From: Pseudonocardia halophobica
GTDB taxonomy: Bacteria > Actinomycetota > Actinomycetes > Mycobacteriales > Pseudonocardiaceae
Length of the DNA stretch: 64,000 bases
Direction of reading: 5' to 3'
Assembly (NCBI RefSeq): GCF_027922425.1
Contig: NZ_BSFQ01000030.1
Location: 26,779 to 90,778, forward strand
Made by a program: the position numbers and the translations under genes. A model generated the notes under the pieces. It searched no databases, was not told where the DNA came from, and saw only the letters and a program-made list of their open reading frames with translations. Of this stretch, positions 26,891 through 35,381 are shown piece after piece (within the stretch, counting starts at the first letter, position 1; each line of letters begins with the position of its first letter).

Positions 26891-26914
26891 TCAGCCGTAG
26901 AGCTGCTGGATCAC
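26891..26914 (-). CDS. Putative 7-residue leader peptide MIQQLYG
   Basis: The sequence reads GTG ATC CAG CAG CTC TAC GGC TGA. A TAACCT -10 box (26922-26927) ends 7 nt before the GTG, which places the start of transcription at or next to the start codon. The stop is followed by GAGGAGG and then the hairpin. Position, size and promoter fit an attenuator peptide that reports ribosome stalling to the glycosyltransferase gene. No homologue is known to me; this is an inference. Confidence 0.45.
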   Translation of the reverse strand: MIQQLYG

Positions 26915-26944
26915 GGCGCCGAGGTTAGGGGCACCGGCGCCCGA

Positions 26945-27670
26945 TCACCACGGGATTTCGCCGGCGCGGTCGCGGTAGGTGCCCGTGGGCCCGTCCGGCC
27001 CGACCTGCGCGAGCTCCACGATCGCGTCGGTCCCCTCGGTCACGGTCTGGTGGCCGCTGTGCCCGTTGAGGTCCGTGGCGGTGTAGCCGGGGTCGGCGGC
27101 GTTGACCCGGAACCGCGGCAGCGCCTTGGCGTACTGCGTCGTGATCATGTTCAGCGCGGACTTCGACGACGGGTAGGTCAGTGACAGGATCTGCGACTCG
27201 ATGCGCGCCGGGTCCGCGGTGATCGTCAGGGAGCCGAGGCCGCTGGACACCATCACGATCCGCGGCGCCGCCGAGCGCTCCAGCAGCGGGAGGAAGGCAC
27301 GGGTCACCCGGACCGGCCCGAACACGTTGGTCTCGAAGACCTCCCGCAGGGCGTCGGCGCCGGTCTCCCGCACCTCCACCCGGGGGCCGGTGATGCCGGC
27401 GTTGTTGACCAGGACGTCGAGCCGGCCGTACCGCTCCTCGACCTCCTTCGCGGCGGCCTGCACGGACTCGTCGGAGGTGACGTCGATCGGCAGCACCTCG
27501 ACCGTGCCCGCCAGCTCGGCGCCCTGCAGTTCGTCCACCGTCGCGGCGCCGCGCCCGGCGTCCCGCGACCCCAGCAGCACCGTCCAGCCCAGCGCGGCGA
27601 GGCGACGGACCGTCTCGCGGCCCAGTCCCTTGTTGGCCCCGGTCACCAGGGCGATCGTGTTCTCGCTCAT
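26945..27670 (-). CDS. SDR family oxidoreductase
   Basis: A 241-residue short-chain dehydrogenase. The cofactor motif is TGANKGLG near residue 10, the NNAG motif is present, the catalytic Ser is in VMVSSGLG, and Tyr and Lys are in YPSSK. It is NADP-type by its Arg-rich loop (SRDAGRG). It is divergent from an XRE-family regulator, a pairing common in actinobacteria, so that regulator probably controls it. Confidence 0.88.
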   Translation of the reverse strand: MSENTIALVTGANKGLGRETVRRLAALGWTVLLGSRDAGRGAATVDELQGAELAGTVEVLPIDVTSDESVQAAAKEVEERYGRLDVLVNNAGITGPRVEVRETGADALREVFETNVFGPVRVTRAFLPLLERSAAPRIVMVSSGLGSLTITADPARIESQILSLTYPSSKSALNMITTQYAKALPRFRVNAADPGYTATDLNGHSGHQTVTEGTDAIVELAQVGPDGPTGTYRDRAGEIPW

Positions 27671-27759
27671 GACTCCACCGTGCGCTGGCGTCCCGGACGC
27701 GACCAGGTCCGGCGGATCGTGGGACCCGCGGTACCAGGCTGGGCCCGTCGCCGCCCGGC

Positions 27760-28701
27760 ATGCTGGAGGACGTGGACCGGACGGAACTGGGCAGGACCCT
27801 GCGGACGTGGCGGGAGCGGCTGCGCCCCGCCGACCTCGGCCTGCCTGCCGGCACCCGCCGCCGCACCCCCGGCCTACGCCGCGAGGAGGTCGCGCAGGTC
27901 GCCGGGATCTCCGTCGACTACCTGACCCGCCTCGAGCAGGGCCGCGGCCCGCACCCGTCCGACGCCGTGCTGGGCGCGTTGGGCCGCGCGCTGCGGCTGA
28001 GCACGGACGAACGGGACCACCTGTTCACGCTCGGCGGGGTGCGGCCGCCGGCACCGGGCACGATCTCGGGCGAACCGCGGCCCAGCCTGCTGCGGCTGAT
28101 GGACCGGCTGACCGATCTGCCCGTGCTGCTGTTCAACGCCCGGATGGACGTGCTGGCCTGGAACGCGATGGCCGCCGCCCTGCTCGGAGACCTGTCGGCG
28201 GTGCCGCCCGGGGAGCGCAACATGGCCCGGCTGGCCTTCCTCGGGTCCGGCAGCCGGGTCGTCACGGACGACGACGCCGAGCGCGACCGCCTCGACCGCG
28301 CGCTCGTCTCGGACCTGCGCAGCTCCTCCGCCCGGTATCCGGACGACCCGGGCCTCCACCGGTTGATCGCGGCCCTGGAGAAGGGCAGCGAGCGGTTCGC
28401 CCGGATGTGGGCCGAGCGGACCGTGCGGGTGCGCCACGGCGACCGCAAGCGCATCCGGCACCCCCAGGTCGGCGAGCTGACGCTGGACTGCGACACCCTG
28501 CACGACGCGTTCGACGACCAGATGCTGCTCGTCTACTCGGCCGCTCCGGGCACGCCGGAGGCCGAGGCGCTCGCCCTCCTGCGGGTCCTCGGGATCGAGT
28601 CGCACGGCGAGGTGAACGGTGCGGCGGACGGCCGGCCGGACCGGGCTCCCGACCGGCGCGCCACGCCGACCGATCGGCTCACGGATCACCCGATCCGGTG
28701 A
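27760..28701 (+). CDS. XRE/MmyB-type helix-turn-helix regulator
   Basis: A 313-residue regulator. The N-terminal HTH contains the family hallmark RRTPGLRREEVAQVAGISVD with YLTRLEQGRGPHPS. Residues ~105-280 form the MmyB-like ligand-binding domain (PVLLFNARMDVLAWNAMAAA). The last 30 residues are low-complexity. Its likely target is the divergent SDR gene 90 bp away. Confidence 0.85.
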   Translation: MLEDVDRTELGRTLRTWRERLRPADLGLPAGTRRRTPGLRREEVAQVAGISVDYLTRLEQGRGPHPSDAVLGALGRALRLSTDERDHLFTLGGVRPPAPGTISGEPRPSLLRLMDRLTDLPVLLFNARMDVLAWNAMAAALLGDLSAVPPGERNMARLAFLGSGSRVVTDDDAERDRLDRALVSDLRSSSARYPDDPGLHRLIAALEKGSERFARMWAERTVRVRHGDRKRIRHPQVGELTLDCDTLHDAFDDQMLLVYSAAPGTPEAEALALLRVLGIESHGEVNGAADGRPDRAPDRRATPTDRLTDHPIR

Positions 28702-28723
28702 AATCGCTGGCTACGATTTGCGC

Positions 28724-29122
28724 GTGAGCCTGCTGCGGGATCTGCGCGCCGCCGTCGTCGAGTGGAAAGCCCACCGCCTCCTCCGCCGCCTGATGGAGAC
28801 GGTCGGCCGGCCGGGACTCCGGGCGGTCGCGGCCGAACCGGCCCTCGCGGCCGTCGTCGACCAGCACGCGGCGGCGGTGCGGGACATCGTGCGGGACGGG
28901 ATGCGCCGTTCCGGCGGTGGCTCGGTCGCCACCCTCACCCCGACCCGGACCACCGCCGGCGGTGCCGTGCGGCTGGCCGCCTACGCCCGCTCCCTGCTCG
29001 ACGAGCAGCGCCGCAGCGGGGCCACGATCGCGTTGCCGCAGAAGGGGATCTGGCGCCCCACGGACTGGGCGACGCTGCGCCTGATCGCGGTGTGCCAGCT
29101 GGTTTCGCGCGGCACGGTCTAA
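28724..29122 (+). CDS. Hypothetical helical protein
   Basis: A 132-residue protein with no motif I can assign. It is mostly helical, with a basic N terminus (EWKAHRLLRRLMETVGR) and a conserved-looking end (QKGIWRPTDWATLRLIAVCQ). A TACGAT -10 box ends 6 nt before the GTG, which fixes the start well inside a longer open frame. It converges with eutC, overlapping its end by 4 nt. Confidence 0.6.
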   Translation: MSLLRDLRAAVVEWKAHRLLRRLMETVGRPGLRAVAAEPALAAVVDQHAAAVRDIVRDGMRRSGGGSVATLTPTRTTAGGAVRLAAYARSLLDEQRRSGATIALPQKGIWRPTDWATLRLIAVCQLVSRGTV

Positions 29123-29859
29123 CTGTCGAGCGCCGGGTCGGCCTTGAGCCGCACCCCGGACAGGCGCAGCCGCCGCGACTCCGTGAGCAGCATCGCGAGC
29201 GTGGTCGCGGCGGCCTCGTAACCGGTGCCGTGCGGCGGGCGGATGTTGGACAGGCAGTTGCGCTCGGAGTCGCGGCGGCCGCGCCGGGGGGCGTACGTCA
29301 GGTACGCGCCCAGCGAGTCCGTCGAGCTCATCCCTGGCCGCTCCCCCACCAGCACGACCACGGCCTCGGCGCCCAGGGCCGCGCCGATCTCGTCGCCCAA
29401 CGCCACGCGCGCCTGAGTGGCGACGACGATCGGGGCGACCCGCCAGCCGTCCAGCCGGGCCAGGACCTCGCGCAGCAGCGGCGCGGCGTGCCGGTGCACG
29501 GCGAGCGGGGAGAGCCCGTCGGCGACCACGAAGGCGACGTCGTACTCCCCCGGTGCGAGGTCGTCCGCGCCGGAGAGCCGTCGGCCCAGGTCGGGACGCT
29601 GGAGGTACTCGGCGCGGTCGTGCGCGGCGCTGGTCGCGGTGCGAACGTCGAGGCCCAGCCCGCGGAGCTCCTCGATGACCGCGCCGACGTCGAGCGGCGC
29701 GTGCACGGCGTCCCGGGCGGCCGCGTGGGCGGCCCGCAGCTCCAGCAGCTCGGCGGTCGGCAGGGCGTCGCCGGCGCGGCCGAGCGCGACGCGGGCACGG
29801 GTGGCCGCGCGCAGCCGGGCGAACGGGTCGACCGGACCCTCGGTCGCGGGAACCGTCAC
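29119..29859 (-). CDS. eutC: Ethanolamine ammonia-lyase small subunit EutC
   Basis: A 246-residue subunit of the adenosylcobalamin-dependent lyase that converts ethanolamine to acetaldehyde and ammonia. Family segments are VVADGLSPLAVHRHA, GERPGMSSTDSLGAYLTYAP and the C-terminal ERNCLSNIRPPHGTGYEAAA. Its GTG start overlaps the stop of a 57-codon ORF (GTGA), so it is translationally coupled to that ORF and through it to eutB. Confidence 0.93.
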   Translation of the reverse strand: MTVPATEGPVDPFARLRAATRARVALGRAGDALPTAELLELRAAHAAARDAVHAPLDVGAVIEELRGLGLDVRTATSAAHDRAEYLQRPDLGRRLSGADDLAPGEYDVAFVVADGLSPLAVHRHAAPLLREVLARLDGWRVAPIVVATQARVALGDEIGAALGAEAVVVLVGERPGMSSTDSLGAYLTYAPRRGRRDSERNCLSNIRPPHGTGYEAAATTLAMLLTESRRLRLSGVRLKADPALDS

Positions 29860-30029
29860 AGCAGGGGTTCCCGGTCGTCCTCACCCTTCGGTGAGTCCGG
29901 ACCCTCCTCCTCGGCCAGCAGCGCGTCGATGTCGTCGAGCACCCCGTCGCCCGGGTTCCGCGGGCCGACCGGACGGGAGCCCGTCGCCTCCTCCGCCCGG
30001 CGCCGCCACGCAGCGGCCCGGTCCGTCAC
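29856..30029 (-). CDS. 57-residue acidic protein coupled to eutB and eutC
   Basis: The frame fits exactly between the two lyase genes: its GTG overlaps the eutB stop and its TGA overlaps the eutC start, both as GTGA. The product has a basic, Arg-rich first third (TDRAAAWRRRAEEATG) and an acidic second half (GVLDDIDALLAEEEGPD). The LDDIDALL stretch loosely resembles the core of the protein tag Pup (LDEIDDVL), but there is no C-terminal GGQ/GGE. Overlaps on both sides argue that it is translated. Possible roles are assembly or regulation of the lyase; unproven. Confidence 0.6.
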   Translation of the reverse strand: MTDRAAAWRRRAEEATGSRPVGPRNPGDGVLDDIDALLAEEEGPDSPKGEDDREPLL

Positions 30030-31405
30030 CGCACACCCTCCGTGAGCGCCCGCAGCGCGGACGAGTCCGCGCCCAGCTCCCTGATCCGCCCGTCTCCGGT
30101 CATGAGCTCCATCCGTTCCAGCCAGGCCGCGAACTCGGGCGCCGGGGCGAGTCCCAGCACCTGTCGTGCGTACAGCGCATCATGGAAGGACAGCGACTGG
30201 TAGTGCAGCATCACGTCGTCGCCGCCCGGCACGCAGATCACGAACGAGCAGCCCGCCACGCCGAGCAGCGTGAGCAGGGTGTCGGTGTCGTCCGCGTCGG
30301 CCTCGGCGTGGTTGGTGTAGCAGACGTCCACGCCCATCGGGACGCCGAGAAGCGTGCCGCAGAAGTGGTCCTCCAGGCCGGCGCGGGTGATCTGCTTGCC
30401 GTCGTAGAGGTACTCCGGCCCGATGAACCCGACGACCGTGTTGACCAGCAGCGGGTCGAACGCCCGCGCCACCCCGTAGGCCCGCGCCTCGAGGGTCTGC
30501 TGGTCCACGCCGTGATGGGCATCGCCGGACAGCGCGGCGCCCTGGCCGGTCTCGAAGTACATGCAGTTCGTGCCGACGGTGCCGCGCTTCAGCGCGAGCG
30601 CCGCCTCGTGCGCCTCGCGGAGCAGGTCGAGCGTCACGCCGAAGCCCTCGTTGGCCGCCTGCGTACCGGCGATCGACTGGAACACCAGGTCGACCGGTGC
30701 TCCGCGCTGCATGATCTCCAGCGACGTCGTGACGTGCGCGAGCACGCAGCTCTGGGTCGGGATGTCGTAGCGGGCCCGGACCTCGTCGAGCAGGTGCAGC
30801 AGGTCGGTGGTGCGCTGGGGCGAGTCGGTGGCGGGGTTGATCCCGATGACGGCGTCGCCGCAGCCGAGGAGCAGACCGTCCACGATGGACGCCGTGACGC
30901 CGACCGGGTCGTCCGTCGGGTCGTTGGGCTGCAGCCGGGTCGCCATCGTGCCGGGCAGCCCGACGGTGGAGCGGAACGCCGTGACCACCGGGGTGCGGCG
31001 GGCCACGGCGATCAGGTCCTGGACCCGCATGAGCTTGCTGGTGGCCGCCACCATCTCGGGGGTGAGGCCGTCCTTCAGCACCGTCGTGTCGGTGCCGGGA
31101 TCGAGCAGGTGGTCGCGGAACTCCCCGACCGTCATCGCCGCGACCGGGGCGAACGCCGCGGCGTCGTGGCCGTCGACGATCAGGCGGGTGACCTCGTCCG
31201 TCTCGTAGGGAACGACCTGCTCCTGCAGGAACGTCGCCAGCGGCAGGTCGGCGAGAATCTCCTGCGCGGCGACCCGCTCCTGCTCCGACGCCGCCGCGAT
31301 CCCGGCGAGGACGTCGCCCGACCGCTCCGGCGTGGCCGCTGCGAGCAGCGCCTTCAGGTCTGCGAACTCGTAGGTGTGCCCGCCGAGGGTGGTCCGACGT
31401 CTCAT
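30026..31405 (-). CDS. eutB: Ethanolamine ammonia-lyase large subunit EutB
   Basis: A 459-residue TIM-barrel subunit carrying the active site and cobalamin contact. Typical stretches are GDAVIGINPATDS, QSIAGTQAANEGFGV, TNCMYFETGQGAALS and VCYTNHAEADADD. The ATG at 31405 overlaps the original stop of the permease reading frame (ATGA), showing former coupling to the transporter, and has a GAGAGG ribosome site. The reading frame is intact. Confidence 0.94.
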   Translation of the reverse strand: MRRRTTLGGHTYEFADLKALLAAATPERSGDVLAGIAAASEQERVAAQEILADLPLATFLQEQVVPYETDEVTRLIVDGHDAAAFAPVAAMTVGEFRDHLLDPGTDTTVLKDGLTPEMVAATSKLMRVQDLIAVARRTPVVTAFRSTVGLPGTMATRLQPNDPTDDPVGVTASIVDGLLLGCGDAVIGINPATDSPQRTTDLLHLLDEVRARYDIPTQSCVLAHVTTSLEIMQRGAPVDLVFQSIAGTQAANEGFGVTLDLLREAHEAALALKRGTVGTNCMYFETGQGAALSGDAHHGVDQQTLEARAYGVARAFDPLLVNTVVGFIGPEYLYDGKQITRAGLEDHFCGTLLGVPMGVDVCYTNHAEADADDTDTLLTLLGVAGCSFVICVPGGDDVMLHYQSLSFHDALYARQVLGLAPAPEFAAWLERMELMTGDGRIRELGADSSALRALTEGVR

Positions 31406-32196
31406 TCGAGGTCCCTCTCGGCCGCGGCCAGGGCGGCGAACTCCTCGTCGGGGCACTCGCCACCAGGTGGTGCCGACTGTAGAAGCCGAAGTACGCCATG
31501 AACAACGCGAACGCGCCCAGCGTGCACAGGGCGGCGACGCTGTCGACGACGAAGGTCGCGATCACGGCATCACCGCGACGACCAGGGCGAACCCGGTCGT
31601 CCGGACGCCGCCCGGCGTGCGGTACGGGCGCGGCATGTCCGGCTCGTGACGGCGCAGCACGATGTGGCTGACCATCATCAGCACGTAGCTGAGCGCGGCG
31701 CCGAACACCGCCATGTCCAGCAGCGTCGCGCCCTGGCCGGTGAGCGAGAGCAGGAAGCCGATGATCCCCGGCACGATCAGGGCGAGCGTGGGGGCCTTGC
31801 GCCCGTTGGTGACCGACAGGACCCGCGGCAGGTACCCGGCGCGGGACAGGGCGAAGGTCTGCCGCGAGTAGGCGTAGATGATCGAGAAGAAGCTCGCGAT
31901 CAGGCCTGCGAGACCGATGTCGTTGACGACGGTGGCGGCCGCGCCCTCGCCCAGTGCCTCGACGAGCGGGTTGCCGGACTCCGACCGCGCGCTCGCGCCC
32001 AGCGCCCCGGTGGAGAGCACGAGCACCAGGCCCCGGTCGCGACGAAGTCGCCGGAGATCACGTATCCGACGCCGAGGCCCGCCAGCAGCACCCAGCCGGC
32101 CGCGCCGCGGCGTAACTGGCGCCGGGCGAGGTACTCACCGCCGTCGGCGGTCGGTGTGTTCCCGGCGGTGCTCCCGTCCGTCGGTGTCGTGCCCAC
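31402..32196 (-). pseudogene. Ethanolamine permease, decayed
   Basis: An APC-superfamily ethanolamine permease broken at three points. It starts at a GTG behind GGGAGG and reads YLARRQLRRGAAGWVLLAGL to YVISGDF. Near 32043 it jumps, in another frame, to LVLVLSTGALGAS, so roughly 220-230 codons of the middle are missing compared with the family. A second frame change, consistent with one lost base, lies near 31568 (VVAVM to IATFVVDSVAAL). A third, also one base, lies near 31449 (HHLVASAP to DEEFAALAAAERDLE). Each break alone would inactivate it. The last codons overlap the eutB start. Confidence 0.85.
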
Positions 32197-32299
32197 GAGG
32201 CCTCCCGCGTCGCCGTCCCGGCACCGTGTCCGGTACCGCCCGAACGGTACGAACGGTTGATGACCGGCGGCTCACGCCGAGGTTTCCAGCTTCGCGGGA

Positions 32300-32316
32300 A
32301 TACCCACGGGGGGTAT
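32300..32316 (+). promoter_or_regulatory. CsoR-like copper operator
   Basis: Inverted repeat ATACCC-N5-GGGTAT, the pattern bound by the copper sensor CsoR. It overlaps the likely -10 box (TATGGT, 32314-32319) of the copper ATPase gene, so binding should repress until copper is present. No csoR gene is in the window. Confidence 0.7.
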
Positions 32317-32319
32317 GGT

Positions 32320-32339
32320 CGTTCGTGCGTGCACGAACG
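32320..32339. repeat. Perfect 20-bp palindrome in the copB leader
   Basis: CGTTCGTGC and GCACGAACG flank a GT centre, between the -10 box and the ribosome site. It could be a second operator or an RNA hairpin in the leader. Confidence 0.5.
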
Positions 32340-32361
32340 CGGACCCACCAGGGAGGCGGAG

Positions 32362-34476
32362 ATGGACCACCGGGAACACGGTGTCGCGACGCCCGGCGAG
32401 ACGTCGCACGACGGGCACGCCGGGCACGTGACCCACGGGGAACACGGCGGTCAGGAGGTGCACGCAGGTCGCGAGGGGCACGCGGGTCACGGTGCCGGGC
32501 ACGGGGGGCACGGCGCTCACGGGGGGCACGGGGACCACGCCGCCCAGTTCCGCGACCGGTTCTGGTGGAACCTCGCGCTGGCCGTCCCCGTGGTGGCGTT
32601 CAGCCCGATGTTCGCCGACCTGCTGGGCTACGAGCTGCCCGGCTGGACGTGGTGGATCTCGCCGCTGCTCGGCACCGTCGTCTTCCTCTGGGGCGGCGCA
32701 CCCTTCCTGACCGGCGCGTGGTCGGAGATCAAGGCTCGGCAGCCGGGGATGATGCTGCTCATCGGGCTGGCGATCACGGTCGCGTTCGTCGCGAGCGCGC
32801 TCACCACCGCCCGCCTGCTGATGCTCGACTTCTGGTGGGAGCTGGCACTCCTCGTCGTGATCATGCTGCTCGGGCACTGGCTGGAGATGCGCGCGCTCGG
32901 GCAGGCGTCCGGCGCCCTCGACGCGCTCGCCGCCCTGCTGCCCGACTCCGCCGAGCGCGTCACGGACGCCGGGGTGGAGGAGGTCCCGCTCGACGCCCTG
33001 GTCGCGGGCGACACCGTCCTCGTCCGGTCGGGCGGGCGGGTGCCGGCCGACGGTGTGGTCGTCGACGGCGAGGCCGCGGTCGACGAGTCGATGATCACCG
33101 GCGAGTCCCGGACCGTCACGCGGCAGGTGGGCGACCGCGTCGTCGCCGGGACGGTGGCCACGGACTCGGCGGTCCGCGTGCGCGTCGACAAGGTCGGCGA
33201 GGACACGGCGCTGGCGGGCATCCGTCGGCTCGTCGAGCAGGCGCAGACCTCGCGGTCCCGCGCCCAGGCGCTGGCCGACCGGGCCGCGGCGCTGCTGTTC
33301 TGGTTCGCGTCGGGCGTCGCGGTGGTGACGTTCGTGGTGTGGGTCCTGCTCGGCGACGTCTCGGCCGCGGTCGAGCGCACCGTCACCGTGCTGGTGATCT
33401 CCTGCCCGCACGCGCTCGGCCTGGCGATCCCGCTGGTCATCGCGATCTCGACGGCGCGGGCGGCGCGCACCGGCATCCTCGTGAAGGACCGGCTGGCGCT
33501 GGAGCGGATGCGCAAGGTCGACGCCGTGCTGTTCGACAAGACCGGCACGCTGACCACCGGGCGGCCCGCCGTCGTCGGGACGGTGGGGGCGGCGGAGACC
33601 CTGCCGCTGGCCGCCGCCGTCGAGGCCGACAGCGAGCACCCGCTGGCGAAGGCGGTCGTGGCGGCCGCCCGCGAGACCGTGCCCGCGGCTTCCCGGGCCA
33701 CCGGCTTCCGCTCGCTCACCGGACGGGGCGTCCGGGCCGAGGTCGACGGCGCGGAGATCGCGGTCGGCGGCCCCGGGCTGCTCCGCGAGTCGGGGGCGCC
33801 GGTGCCGCGGGAGGTGTCGGCGCAGGCCGCCGAGTGGGCCGCCGCGGGCAGCACCGTGCTCTACGTGCTGCGCGACGATGCGGTCGTGGGCGCCCTCGCC
33901 CTGGCCGACGCGGTCCGCCTCGAGTCGAAGGCCGCTGTTCGCGCCCTGCACGACCGGGGCGTCCGCGCGGTGATGATCACCGGCGACGCCCGGCCGGTGG
34001 CGGAGGCCGTCGGCGCCGAGGTGGGGGTCGACGAGGTGTTCGCCGAGGTCCTGCCCGAGGACAAGGACGCGGCGGTGGCCCGGCTGCAGGAGCGCGGCCA
34101 CACCGTGGCGATGGTCGGCGACGGTGTCAACGACGCCCCCGCCCTGGCCCGCGCGGACGTCGGCATCGCGATCGGCGCCGGCACGGACGTCGCCATCGAG
34201 TCCGCGGGCGTGGTCCTCGCCTCCGACGACCCGCGGGCGGTGCTGTCGGTGATCGAGCTGTCCCGCGCCGGCTACCGCAAGATGCTGCAGAACCTGGCGT
34301 GGGCAACGGGCTACAACCTGATCAGCGTCCCCCTGGCCGCGGGCGTGCTGGCCGGGGTCGGGTTCGTGCTGCCGCCCGCGGTCGGGGCGATCCTGATGAG
34401 CCTCTCGACGATCGTCGTCGCGGCCAACGCCCAGCTCCTGCGCCGGGTCGACCTCCGCCCCGACCACCTGGCCTGA
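32362..34476 (+). CDS. CopB-type heavy-metal P1B-ATPase
   Basis: A 704-residue metal pump. In place of an HMA domain the first 60 residues carry about 15 histidines in HG/GH repeats. The transmembrane metal site is ISCPHALG (Cys348-Pro349-His350), the CPH class associated with CopB. The phosphorylation site is DKTGTLTTG (Asp392), TGES is the phosphatase loop, and GDGVNDAPA is the hinge. It exports copper or silver across the membrane. GGGAGGCGGAG is the ribosome site and a CsoR-like operator lies upstream. Confidence 0.92.
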   Translation: MDHREHGVATPGETSHDGHAGHVTHGEHGGQEVHAGREGHAGHGAGHGGHGAHGGHGDHAAQFRDRFWWNLALAVPVVAFSPMFADLLGYELPGWTWWISPLLGTVVFLWGGAPFLTGAWSEIKARQPGMMLLIGLAITVAFVASALTTARLLMLDFWWELALLVVIMLLGHWLEMRALGQASGALDALAALLPDSAERVTDAGVEEVPLDALVAGDTVLVRSGGRVPADGVVVDGEAAVDESMITGESRTVTRQVGDRVVAGTVATDSAVRVRVDKVGEDTALAGIRRLVEQAQTSRSRAQALADRAAALLFWFASGVAVVTFVVWVLLGDVSAAVERTVTVLVISCPHALGLAIPLVIAISTARAARTGILVKDRLALERMRKVDAVLFDKTGTLTTGRPAVVGTVGAAETLPLAAAVEADSEHPLAKAVVAAARETVPAASRATGFRSLTGRGVRAEVDGAEIAVGGPGLLRESGAPVPREVSAQAAEWAAAGSTVLYVLRDDAVVGALALADAVRLESKAAVRALHDRGVRAVMITGDARPVAEAVGAEVGVDEVFAEVLPEDKDAAVARLQERGHTVAMVGDGVNDAPALARADVGIAIGAGTDVAIESAGVVLASDDPRAVLSVIELSRAGYRKMLQNLAWATGYNLISVPLAAGVLAGVGFVLPPAVGAILMSLSTIVVAANAQLLRRVDLRPDHLA

Positions 34477-34491
34477 CCGACCGTCGCATCG

Positions 34492-35139
34492 AAGATCGCC
34501 GGTCGTGGAACGAGACCCGCGGTGAGCGCGGCTCCCGCTCCACCACCGGCGATCACGGGGCCCGCTCCCTGACGAGATCGCCGATCCTGGAGCAGGACGG
34601 TCGGGAAAACGACCCTCCCGCTCCACATCTGACGACCAGGGGCAGCCGGCCGAGCTCCACTGTCGCGCCGCAGCCCGGGAACAAGATCACTGACTGCGGA
34701 GCAGCACGGTCGAAGGGACGACTTCCCCGCTCCGCAACCGGCGATCATGACCTATCCCGGTGGCAGTTGCGGCGCATCAGCCGCGCAGGACGCTCCCGCG
34801 CCACGACCCGTGCCCCGCACCGCCCTCGCGCTCAAGATCACCAGTCGTGGAACAAGAACCGGGGCAAGCGGGGCTTCCGTTCCCTATCCGGCGATCACGG
34901 GTTCGCCGACTCGGCCCACTGTCACTCCGCAGCAGCTAGCGGCGCCAGCCTCCGCAAGATCATCCATTGTGGAGCAGCACGGTCGGAAGAACGACTCTTC
35001 TGCTCCGCAACCAGCGATCATGAGGTTCGCCGAGCTCCACGCCGCGCCGCAGCAACCGCCACCGCCACTCACAAGATCACCGCTTCCGGAGCAGGAGGGG
35101 CGGAAAACTGACTCCCCCACTCCACAAGCAACGATCACG
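34492..35139. repeat. Six-copy field of GATC-edged hairpin repeats
   Basis: Six diverged units of about 65 bp at 34492-34556, 34574-34638, 34682-34749, 34833-34899, 34956-35022 and 35072-35139. Most begin near AAGATCA or GAGATCG and end near GCGATCAC or GCGATCATG, enclosing a hairpin of the form GGAGC...GCTCC. Paired changes keep the stem: GTGGAAC faces GTTCC in unit 4, TGGAGC faces GCTCCA in unit 2, and GCGGAGC faces GCTCCGC in unit 3. Spacers vary from ~15 to ~85 bp. I see no real gene in this ~700-bp stretch; long open frames across it are composition artefacts. Confidence 0.75.
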
Positions 35140-35189
35140 ACCAGCCGCCGAGGCGGATGTGGCGCACCAGCCGCGCAGGAGCGGCTCCT

Positions 35190-35381
35190 GCACCGCAATC
35201 CCGGCCTACTCCGGCGCGTCGATCGCCTACAGCCTCGGGGGTGTTGGGCGGCGCAGTGCTGCCGCTCGTGGCGACCCTGCTCCAGAGCGGCTTCGGCGGC
35301 ATCGCGATCGTGCTCTACCTCTCGCTGGCGGCCGTGATCAACGTGCTCGGTGAGACGCGCGACCGCGACCTCACCGGCTGA
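35190..35381 (+). pseudogene. C-terminal remnant of an MFS transporter
   Basis: Only the last ~64 codons of a major-facilitator (metabolite:H+ symporter-like) protein remain: AIPAYSGASIAYSLGG, then, after a one-base loss in a G-run near 35245, VLGGAVLPLVATLLQSG and VINVLGETRDRDLTG with the stop. Nothing upstream encodes the rest; the hairpin-repeat field begins there instead. Confidence 0.75.

Noticed and set aside
29856..30029. Calling the small eut ORF a Pup protein
   Set aside because: Similarity is limited to about eight residues and the required C-terminal Gly-Gly-Gln/Glu is absent.
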